DNA from: Pirellulales bacterium
GTDB lineage: Bacteria > Planctomycetota > Planctomycetia > Pirellulales > JAEUIK01
Length of the DNA: 64,000 bases
Direction: 5' to 3'
NCBI GenBank assembly: GCA_019745975.1
Contig: JAIESQ010000013.1
Location: 22,780-86,779, forward strand
Under the pieces are notes generated by a model, which had not been told where the DNA came from, searched no databases, and saw nothing but the letters and a program-made list of their open reading frames with translations. The position numbers were made by a program, and so were the translations under genes. Positions 57,717 through 64,000 of this stretch are shown here, piece by piece. The stretch's first letter is position 1. Each line of letters opens with the position of its first letter.

Positions 57717-57783
57717 CCATTCACTCAAGCGGACCGTTCAATCGCTTGGCGACTCACGCTGCGGCTTAGTTCAGGCGTTAATT
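57711..57783 (+). repeat. attC recombination site of the gene cassette
   Basis: The 5' box GCCTAAC (R'', 57711-57717) is followed by CACTCAAGCGGAC (L''), a central stretch, GCGGCTTAGTTC (L'), and GTTAATT (R', 57777-57783). L'' and L' pair with an unpaired base, as in true attC sites. R' differs from the ideal GTTAGGC at two or three bases. Length 73 bp is within the attC range. No integrase gene lies in this window. Confidence 0.75.
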
Positions 57784-57950
57784 CGCGGTACGTTAGTGCA
57801 CAGGAGGGCGTGACCTGGGCTAGCAAGCGGCCACCTCCTTTCTACATAGGTTCACACCTGAGCCAGTAACCAGTCGCCCGTCCCACGCGCCATAGTGAAT
57901 CAAAACGCGAAGCGGTAGGATGCTGGTTACCCGTTCGTGGGCTCTTAGGT

Positions 57951-58665
57951 ATGCAAACCAACCCCGTCATATCGTTGGTCATTCCGGCGTGGAACGAGGC
58001 GGAATTGCTACCGCGGCTGCTGGACAGCGTGGATACAGCGAGTTCCCGCTTCTCCGGCGGAAGCCGTTGCATCGAAGTCATCGTCGCGGACAACGACTCA
58101 AGCGATGGCACTGCCGAAGTCGCCCGCGCCCGCGGGTGCGTCGTTGCGACAGTTACTAAACGCTGCATTGCCGCGGTGCGAAACGGTGGAGCCGCGGTTG
58201 CCCGAGGTGAGTTTCTGGCCTTTGCCGACGCCGACTTTCGGATTCATCCCAAAACGTTCAACTACATCGTGCAGTTGATGAGCTGCTCGGCGTATGTGGG
58301 TGGCGGCACGGGCTTGGTCATGGAAAGGTCGTCACTTGGGATTCGGGCAACCTTGTGCTTAGTCTTGCCCCCTTTGCTGTTGATGGGGCTCGATGGCGGG
58401 GTCTGGTTTTGCCGGCGATCCGACTTTCGGGCGATCGGAGGCTACAACGAACAGGTCAGGGTCGGCGAAGACGTGCGATTCCTGCTGGCGCTCAGGCAGC
58501 TTGGACGTCAGCGTCAGCCGCGCGAGCGGCTCGCCACGCGGTTTGCCGCTCGCAAGCTGGGACTGCAGCCTGTGCATGCCATCAATTCGTCACGAGAGTT
58601 CGACCAGTATGGCGACTGGCACATGTTATGCGACGCGCTGGTGCAATTGTCATCCGTGCTCCTGC
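57951..58665 (+). pseudogene. Family 2 glycosyltransferase, 5' part, split by IS21
   Basis: The first 238 codons of a GT-A glycosyltransferase: Val-Ile-Pro-Ala-Trp-Asn-Glu-Ala-Glu, Ala-Asp-Asn-Asp-Ser-Ser-Asp-Gly-Thr, the metal-binding Ala-Asp-Ala-Asp, and Arg-Val-Gly-Glu-Asp-Val-Arg-Phe. The IS21 element enters at 58665. Joining across it restores the frame: the missing 17 residues and stop are at 61653-61705. The catalytic core is all present here, and the frame runs into the IS to stop at 58706, so partial activity cannot be excluded. Confidence 0.9.
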
Positions 58666-58778
58666 TGTCAGCGGGCGCCCAAAACCGGCCACCTGGGGGC
58701 GCTTGAAAACCGGCCATCCTGAGAAAGGGATTCGACCTACAGGCCTTCTAGCGGAAGTTCCGCGGAAGGAGGCCTGTG

Positions 58779-60554
58779 ATGTCGAATCAGCTCAAGATGG
58801 CGACTATACAATCGATACTCGCGTTGCGAGCACAACGCTGGTCGTTCCGGCGAATCAGCACCCAACTGGGCATCCACCGCGAGACGGTGGCGCGGTACGT
58901 CCACCAAGCCGAGTCAAAACCGGCCAAAACGCCCCCCGGCTCAGTCACTCTGGAAGCGGCCGCCGCTGCGACGGGCTCAACGGCATTGCCTCCACCGGTC
59001 GGCCGTAGCCACTGCGAGCCGTGGCGCGAACAGATTCTGGCCAAGCTGAACCAGGGCCTGTCCGCCGAGCGGATCAAACAAGATTTATCGGCCGAGTCCA
59101 CGTTCACCGCCAGCTACTACAGTGTGCGGCGCTTCGTGAACCGACTGAGCGGCTCGACGCCGCTGCCGTACCGGCGGCTGGAATGCGCTGCAGGTGACGA
59201 AGCCCAAGCCGACTTCGGCAAGGGCGCGCCGGTGATTGCTGCGGAAGGCAAGCGCAAGAAGACGCACCTATTTCGCATCGTGCTGTCGCACTCGCGCAAG
59301 GCCTACAGCGAGTCTACGTATCGCCAAACCACCGACGACTTCCTACGCGTGCTGGAAAACGCCTTCTGGCATTTCGGCGGCGTGCCGAAGGTGCTGGTGA
59401 TCGACAACTTGAAGGCGGCGGTCAAGCAGCCCGATTGGTACGATCCCGAGCTCGTGCCCAAAATGGCCGCGTTCGCGGCGCACTATGGTGTGGCGATCTT
59501 GCCCACCAAGCCGCGGACGCCCCGACACAAGGGCAAGACCGAACGGGGCATCGACTACGGACAGGAGAACGGCCTCAAGGGGCACACGTTTACCAGCCTC
59601 GAAGCCCAGAACGAGCATCTCCTTCACTGGGAAACGAACATTGCCGACACGCGGATCCACGGCACCACGCGGAAGCAAGTCGGCAAGGCCTTTCGCGAGG
59701 TCGAGCAGCCGGCCTTGCAGCCGCTGCCGCGAGAGCGGTTCTCGTCGTTCCATGAGGCACAGCGGATCGTCAGTCGTGACGGCCACATCGAGGTGGCCAA
59801 GGCGTATTACTCGGTGCCGCCCGAGTACCTCGGCCGCCAGGTGTGGGCCCGCTGGGATGCCCGCACCGTGCGGGTGCTCAATCAGCGCCTGCAACAGATC
59901 GCCCTGCACGCGCGGCATGAGCCAGGGCGCTTCAGCACGCTGGGGGCTCACATCGCCCGCGAGAAGATCAGTGGCGTCGAGCTGGGCGCCACGCTCCTCT
60001 TGACCAAGGTCAGCCGGATTGGTCCGCACGCGCACGCTTGGGCCCAGGCGATGGTCACGGCCCGCGGCATCGAAGGGACGCGGGTGCTGATGGGCCTGCT
60101 TTCCTTGACCAAGCAGCACGCCAGCCAGGCCCTGGAACAAGCCTGCGAAATCGCCCTGTCTTATGGGGCTTACCGGCTCCGCGTAATTCGTGAACTGCTC
60201 AAGCGTAGTGCCGCGAAACAGCAGCCGCTGCCGTTCTTGGAAGAGCATCCGCTGATCCGGCCACTCGAAGATTACGCCCGCATCGTGGCGGCCGTTCATC
60301 AGCGCCAAACAGATTACTGCGTGCGCGGCGAAGGTTTTTTAAGGCATGGCTGGACAAAAGAATGCTCGGCCAGAGCAGCACCTGGCGCGCACGAAAAAAG
60401 CCCCGAGAGACACGACTCCCAGGGCCCAGCGGACATTCCTCCGCCCAGGTCCGGTTATCCCTCGGCAGGTTGCTCCGCAGCAGAGCCCGCTTCCGTTTCA
60501 CCAGACGCTGCCAGTGTAGTTCCCGTTTCGGTTCCCACCCAGGAGATTCTGTGA
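58779..60554 (+). CDS. istA: IS21 transposase IstA
   Basis: A 591-residue DDE transposase. The N-terminal helix-turn-helix reads Trp-Ser-Phe-Arg-Arg-Ile-Ser-Thr-Gln-Leu-Gly-Ile-His-Arg-Glu-Thr-Val-Ala. The catalytic core includes Ala-Gln-Ala-Asp-Phe-Gly and Val-Leu-Val-Ile-Asp-Asn-Leu-Lys. The C-terminal 80 residues are Pro/Ala-rich and overlap no known domain. Ribosome site AAGGAGG. The stop TGA overlaps the istB ATG by one base. Residues near 46-55 (Glu-Ser-Lys-Pro-Ala-Lys) encode an internal copy of the terminal-repeat core. Confidence 0.95.
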   Translation: MSNQLKMATIQSILALRAQRWSFRRISTQLGIHRETVARYVHQAESKPAKTPPGSVTLEAAAAATGSTALPPPVGRSHCEPWREQILAKLNQGLSAERIKQDLSAESTFTASYYSVRRFVNRLSGSTPLPYRRLECAAGDEAQADFGKGAPVIAAEGKRKKTHLFRIVLSHSRKAYSESTYRQTTDDFLRVLENAFWHFGGVPKVLVIDNLKAAVKQPDWYDPELVPKMAAFAAHYGVAILPTKPRTPRHKGKTERGIDYGQENGLKGHTFTSLEAQNEHLLHWETNIADTRIHGTTRKQVGKAFREVEQPALQPLPRERFSSFHEAQRIVSRDGHIEVAKAYYSVPPEYLGRQVWARWDARTVRVLNQRLQQIALHARHEPGRFSTLGAHIAREKISGVELGATLLLTKVSRIGPHAHAWAQAMVTARGIEGTRVLMGLLSLTKQHASQALEQACEIALSYGAYRLRVIRELLKRSAAKQQPLPFLEEHPLIRPLEDYARIVAAVHQRQTDYCVRGEGFLRHGWTKECSARAAPGAHEKSPERHDSQGPADIPPPRSGYPSAGCSAAEPASVSPDAASVVPVSVPTQEIL

Positions 60555-61555
60555 TGATGCACGACTCGTTACAAGCCATGCTCAAAGGGCTGCGGCTCTC
60601 AGGCCTGGCCCAGACCTTGGACGTACGGTTCCAGGAGGCGGCCAGCCATCAGCTGACGCACGCGGAGTTCCTGGAGCTGATCCTCCAGGACGAAATGCTC
60701 GTGCGCAGTGAACGGCAAATGGATCGTCGCGTCCGAGCCGCTGAATTCAAGGAGCTGAAGCCGCTCGATCAATTCGACTTCAGCTTCAATCCCTCGATTC
60801 CACGGCAGCGCGTGTTCGAGCTGGCCACCTGCCGATTCATCCGCGAGAACCGTGACGTGCTCTTCGTCGGTCCGCCGGGTGTCGGGAAGAGCTGTTTGTG
60901 CCAGGCGATCGGCTATCAGGCGATCAAACAGGGCTTTCTCGTGTACTATCGCTCGATCTTCGACGTGGTCCGCGACTTCCTCCACGACGAAGTCGTGGGC
61001 GAAGACGACAAGGTGCTGTCGCGCTATCTGAAGCCAGACCTGTTGATCATCGACGACATGGGCATGAAGAACTTGCCACCCCGACGAAGCGGCGAAATCC
61101 TCTTCGAGATCATCATGCGGCGGTATGAAACCAAGAGCACCATGATGACCAGCAATCGGCCCCTACAGGACTGGGGCAAATTGATCGGCGACGTGCCGGC
61201 GGCCACCGCGATTCTCGACCGGCTGCTGCATCACGCGGACATCTTGCAACTTACGGGCAAGAGTTATCGGCTGCGGAATCGGGCGGCCAGGGACGACGAG
61301 GCGACGGCTGCGAATGGCGCTGGACAGCCAACTGATCCCCAGGCGCCGGCCGCTCCCGATACGTCGACACCTACGTCGGGCGGTACTGATGCGCCTCGGA
61401 CCGAATCAAAACCGGCCAAAGCGCCCCCCGGCTCCGTGATGCCGGAAGCGACCCAAGCGCCCGCCGGTCAGGCTGCCTCTCGGCGCAAACGCTCGGCACA
61501 AACCAACGAGCCGGCGCCAGCGGAAATCGTCGCTCCGATCACTTGCGGCTTATGA
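60554..61555 (+). CDS. istB: IS21 helper ATPase IstB with extended tail
   Basis: A 333-residue AAA+ ATPase. It has Walker A Gly-Pro-Pro-Gly-Val-Gly-Lys-Ser, Walker B Leu-Leu-Ile-Ile-Asp-Asp-Met-Gly, and sensor region Met-Met-Thr-Ser-Asn-Arg-Pro. IstB selects targets and activates IstA. Family members are usually about 250-260 residues; the extra 80 residues are Pro/Ala/Thr-rich. They repeat the sequence Glu-Ser-Lys-Pro-Ala-Lys-x-Pro-Pro-Gly-Ser-Val found in the IstA linker. Translation is coupled to istA. Confidence 0.94.
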   Translation: MMHDSLQAMLKGLRLSGLAQTLDVRFQEAASHQLTHAEFLELILQDEMLVRSERQMDRRVRAAEFKELKPLDQFDFSFNPSIPRQRVFELATCRFIRENRDVLFVGPPGVGKSCLCQAIGYQAIKQGFLVYYRSIFDVVRDFLHDEVVGEDDKVLSRYLKPDLLIIDDMGMKNLPPRRSGEILFEIIMRRYETKSTMMTSNRPLQDWGKLIGDVPAATAILDRLLHHADILQLTGKSYRLRNRAARDDEATAANGAGQPTDPQAPAAPDTSTPTSGGTDAPRTESKPAKAPPGSVMPEATQAPAGQAASRRKRSAQTNEPAPAEIVAPITCGL

Positions 61556-61652
61556 CACTGACCACGAAGATGACGACTCACATCCCCAATACCCTTGGCC
61601 GGTTTTGAAGCGCCCATCCCTGGCCGGTTTTGAAGCGCCCAATGACACCTGC

Positions 61653-61705
61653 GCCGATCAACCGCACAACAGTACATCGACCGATACTGGTACGGCGGCC
61701 GCTGA
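61653..61705 (+). pseudogene. 3' remnant of the split glycosyltransferase
   Basis: Continues the frame left at 58665: the single C at 58665 plus GC gives Arg, then Arg-Ser-Thr-Ala-Gln-Gln-Tyr-Ile-Asp-Arg-Tyr-Trp-Tyr-Gly-Gly-Arg and TGA. The restored protein would have 255 residues. Confidence 0.85.
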
Positions 61706-61947
61706 ACGCGGAGTAACCGTGCGGGCCGCTATGAGTCCGCGTCGCTCCTGAGAGCTCGATGTCAGAGTGCGAAGGAGAGCATGTCCGAGGACGGCAGTCT
61801 GCGGCTCCCGGTCGGTTCGTCGTTTGCGAAAAAGAGCACCACCACGCATTGCGGAGCGCTCCAGTTCAACGGCCGGTAGCACAGCAGACCGTCCGATGCA
61901 AGCTGTTTGGTAGGCCGCTTGTCCCGCGGTGGCTACATCACAGCTTC
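61706..61947. other. Short gene-free stretch before the hydrolase
   Basis: 242 bp with no supportable gene or signal on either strand; frames open here lack protein character. Confidence 0.4.
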
Positions 61948-62745
61948 CTACATCGGCGAGGTCCGGCACCGCGAGGCGAGCAACGCGGTGGCTGCGCTGA
62001 GGTCCAGGTCTGCCACGAGCAAGCCCTCTTGTCCGTAAGGTTGAAAGCAGTGCAACGTACCGTCCGGGCGCGCGACTGCCGACGTGGTGCCAGAACCTTC
62101 GCTCGCGCAGTTCACCGACGCGAAGTAGCATGTGTTCTCCGCCGCACGACACAATATCGCCTTCTCATGAAAGGTGTTGGCGGGATCCGCGAATGTGACG
62201 GGACGATAACTCCCAGGTTCGGCGACGTGCGCATGTGGGTGAAACACGACCTGGGCGCCTCGACGCACAGCCCACCGCACCGTTTCCGGATACCTCCACC
62301 CTTCGTGGCAAATCACGATTCCGAAGGTCAGCGGGCCGGCGGTGAAGATCCGACGTTCTGTCGCGAGTGCGGGATACGTGGCTTCTTCCGACGGGTCGAT
62401 CTGCCCCTTGTCTTGCCACCCGGCCACTGTGCCGTCCGGATTGATCACACAAGCAGTGATCTGTAAGCCGCGATCTGTCACACGCTCCGTGCCGAGGACG
62501 ACCGTGATACCAGCAGTCCTTGCGGCGTCCGCGACATCAGCCCATGCCCGTTCGAGGAACGCGGGATCTGGCGCTGGCGCGGTCGTGCCCGGCCAACGAT
62601 ATCCGGGAACGAAGCATTCCGGAAAGCAAATCACGAGCGCGCCTTGTCGGCCTGCCTCGGACACTGCGGAGGCCGCCAGGAGCACGGACTCCTTCGGTGT
62701 TGCAGGCACGCGGATGTTCGCAAGGGCGATGCGGACCGTACTCAT
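61948..62745 (-). CDS. Nitrilase-superfamily carbon-nitrogen hydrolase
   Basis: A 265-residue amidase or nitrilase-like enzyme. The catalytic triad is visible: Glu43 in Cys-Phe-Pro-Glu-Cys-Phe, Lys113 in Trp-Gln-Asp-Lys-Gly-Gln, and Cys146 in Ile-Val-Ile-Cys-His-Glu-Gly-Trp-Arg. These enzymes cleave non-peptide C-N bonds; the substrate is unknown. The ATG at 62745 is chosen over 62784 because the extra residues are basic and unlike the family. No operon partners; the IS21-split glycosyltransferase lies beyond on +. Confidence 0.9.
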   Translation of the reverse strand: MSTVRIALANIRVPATPKESVLLAASAVSEAGRQGALVICFPECFVPGYRWPGTTAPAPDPAFLERAWADVADAARTAGITVVLGTERVTDRGLQITACVINPDGTVAGWQDKGQIDPSEEATYPALATERRIFTAGPLTFGIVICHEGWRYPETVRWAVRRGAQVVFHPHAHVAEPGSYRPVTFADPANTFHEKAILCRAAENTCYFASVNCASEGSGTTSAVARPDGTLHCFQPYGQEGLLVADLDLSAATALLASRCRTSPM

Positions 62746-63498
62746 GCCGGCACGCCGCTTACGCGCGACGCCTTGGACGGACAAATGCGCTTCATCGATG
62801 CCCTTCCTGCGGCCTAAGTTGGCTACAGGGAGCTCCCCGCCGGATCCTGTAGGCCGAAAATGTGCAGCCTACTCCCCTCCGCGCGGCTTTTGACCCTTTC
62901 CCCAACGCGTTCTGGCCGGAATCCAGGTAGTTTGCCTGGGTTGGCGGGGTTCATTAACTGCGCGGACCGCAGTAAGAGCCTCTCCGAGAACCTCGAAAAC
63001 GGCCGGCAACGCCGGCCGTTTTTCGTTGCCGCTACTGGTATTCGGATAGGCTCGTAATGCGCGGGCGGCGAATCGTTGTGAGCCTCATTGTAGCAATCAG
63101 TTACTTGCGCGGAACGCTCGCTTTGTGCGAAGGCTGATTTCTGCGTACGGCGGGTCGGGCCGAGGATCCCTTTCACCACATCCGGCTCCTGGCGCGCCAG
63201 GGATGAACCGCATAAGGTGGGCGTGTCATTTGTCGATTACCCGTTTTTCATCGAGCAAACGGCAGGATGTCGAAGCAGCACTCGATTTGCGGGAGGACGA
63301 GCACGCCGAGGCGCTTCGGGCGGGTTTCTCAGCGACGTGGCACGCAGAAATGAGTCAACAACTCGTCGCGCCGGCGGAAAGGTGAGGCACGTCAGGAACT
63401 GGACCGTTTTCGGTTTCTGAGACGAGCCAGGAATCCAGCGTTTTCCGGCGCTGCGTTAAAACGCTGCTACGCGAATCGACTCGCCAGTCTGAGGACGT
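62746..63498. other. Gene-poor stretch with one terminator
   Basis: About 750 bp. It holds a strong terminator (62997-63024). Around 63240-63385 a short + frame ends in a protein-like stretch (Asp-Leu-Arg-Glu-Asp-Glu-His-Ala-Glu-Ala-Leu) without a visible start or ribosome site, possibly a gene remnant. I see no tRNA. Confidence 0.4.
62997..63024 (+). terminator. Strong Rho-independent terminator
   Basis: Stem AAACGGCCGGC / GCCGGCCGTTT with a 3-base loop, followed by TTT. The + strand gene it would serve is not visible; the nearest genes on both sides are on -, so it may be left over from a lost gene or end an unrecognised RNA. Confidence 0.75.
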
Positions 63499-64000
63499 TT
63501 AAACGCAAGCTTGCCTCGCCGGTTCGAGGTCGGTATTTCTCTGCCGGTGCTTCGTCATCCCGCGCATCACTCCGCCCATGATCCGCACCCGCGCCCACCG
63601 TGGCAACAGTACGAGCGAGTACGTGAGCAACTTCGACAACGTGCCCCGTAGGACTGTCGACCTACGCCCCAAGGCCGCGAGGGTTGGCTGTGCTAAGTGC
63701 GCCGGGTTCGGTGACAGGGCCATCCGCATGCCGGCGCGGGCGGCGAAGCCGCTGTTCGTGGGGCCAGGGGCGGACGCGAGGACGTCGACGCCCACAGGCG
63801 CAAGTTCCACAGAGAGCGCTTCGGCCAGCGCCTGGACATAGGCTTTGGTCGCTGCATAATGCGCCGCCCATGGCGTGCCCTGAAAGCCTACTATGGAACT
63901 CATCAGAATCAGGCCGCCCCTGCCTTGTTTCGCGAAACGACGGCCAAAATACCAGCTCAGTGCCATAAGGGAGCGACAGTTGACCAGCAACATGTCTAGT
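63499..64000 (-). CDS. Short-chain dehydrogenase/reductase (SDR), start outside window
   Basis: The frame is open to the right edge, so the N-terminal NAD(P)-binding Gly motif is missing. Visible SDR marks are Asn-Cys-Arg-Ser-Leu-Met (the Asn of helix 4), Met-Ser-Ser-Ile-Val-Gly with the catalytic Ser, and Tyr-Ala-Ala-Thr-Lys with the catalytic Tyr and Lys. Ala-Pro-Gly-Pro-Thr follows, in the place of the usual Pro-Gly motif. The substrate is unknown. The C-terminal 60 residues are more hydrophobic, as in membrane-associated SDRs. Confidence 0.88.
   Translation of the reverse strand, partial: LDMLLVNCRSLMALSWYFGRRFAKQGRGGLILMSSIVGFQGTPWAAHYAATKAYVQALAEALSVELAPVGVDVLASAPGPTNSGFAARAGMRMALSPNPAHLAQPTLAALGRRSTVLRGTLSKLLTYSLVLLPRWARVRIMGGVMRGMTKHRQRNTDLEPARQACV

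Larger units (their letters stand above)
58666..61647 (+). mobile_element. IS21-family insertion sequence, complete (2982 bp)
   Basis: The ends begin TGTCA (58666) and finish TGACA (61643-61647), and a 5 bp CCTGC duplication flanks them (58661-58665, 61648-61652). Each end carries two copies of a roughly 20 bp transposase site with core AAAACCGGCCA: left at 58673 and 58697, right (reverse) at 61596 and 61621. It contains intact istA and istB. The target is the 3' end of a glycosyltransferase gene. Confidence 0.95.

Noticed and set aside
59343..60308. 321-codon frame opposite istA
   Set aside because: No domain and no ribosome site; istA is intact on the other strand.
61658..62152. 164-codon - frame at the end of the nitrilase gene
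   Set aside because: Overlaps the real hydrolase in another frame; no recognisable protein.
62820..63030. tRNA gene before the terminator
   Set aside because: I could not form a cloverleaf with a T-loop GTTCRA and matching acceptor stem on either strand.

Overview
The window looks like accessory DNA from a planctomycete (Pirellulales or Gemmatales-like). This rests on PEP-CTERM proteins, an ECF sigma factor translationally coupled to a Ser/Thr kinase fused to WD40 repeats, several short ECF sigma/zinc anti-sigma pairs, and RND adaptor proteins carrying Trp-Cys-x-Glu-His cysteine motifs. This is inferred from protein architecture; there is no rRNA or other taxonomic marker. A replication gene, a partition pair, a MobF relaxase, ArdC and many small plasmid-type genes suggest a large mobilizable plasmid or a plasmid integrated into a chromosome. 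No mating-pore (VirB/VirD4) genes are present.

Layout. 0-6 kb: the end of a carbonic anhydrase gene, an MgtC-like protein, a P1B-4 (SPC motif) metal ATPase and a membrane-fused spermidine-synthase-like protein, all on +. 6.4-8.1 kb: a split-HipA toxin-antitoxin operon (hipB-hipS-hipT) behind three palindromic operators spaced exactly 71 bp apart. 8.2-20.8 kb, all on -: two metal-handling operons. One is ferredoxin / adenylate-forming ligase / APC-type P1B ATPase / TolC-like protein. The other is Cys-rich protein / membrane-fusion protein / CzcA-type RND pump / Cys-motif lipoprotein / secreted HMA protein / small basic protein. 20.8-29.4 kb: the plasmid backbone, with a RepL-like initiator, ParA and a small partner, a repeat-rich partition or origin-like region, a run of small plasmid genes, a DNA methyltransferase, a MobF relaxase and a coupled small gene. 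29.4-38.6 kb: acyltransferase, two PEP-CTERM proteins, ECF sigma plus kinase-WD40, two paralogous LuxR-type HTH proteins and a 55-residue zinc-ribbon protein. 38.7-41.4 kb: ArdC, a gene-poor stretch, and two fused pseudogene fragments. 41.4-47 kb: ECF sigma/anti-sigma with a uracil-DNA-glycosylase-like protein, then two cytochromes P460, a membrane protein, a beta-propeller protein and a YHS protein. 47-57 kb: ECF sigma with zinc anti-sigma genes, then a methionine-sulfoxide/redox-repair locus (MsrP, an MsrQ-reductase-ferredoxin fusion, thioredoxin-like proteins, a Tat-exported chlorite-dismutase-like protein) cut by an IS66 and an IS5-family element. 57-64 kb: an integron-type gene cassette (GNAT acetyltransferase with attC), a glycosyltransferase gene split by an IS21 element, a nitrilase-family hydrolase and the start-truncated end of a short-chain dehydrogenase.

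How it works together. Metal export is encoded twice: P-type ATPases move cations from cytoplasm to periplasm, and the RND/MFP/TolC proteins move them out of the cell, with Cys-rich secreted proteins as likely metal binders. The 41-57 kb part reads as an envelope redox-stress region under ECF control. Exact ends and target duplications could be read directly for all three IS elements, and the pre-insertion sequence of each target can be reconstructed.
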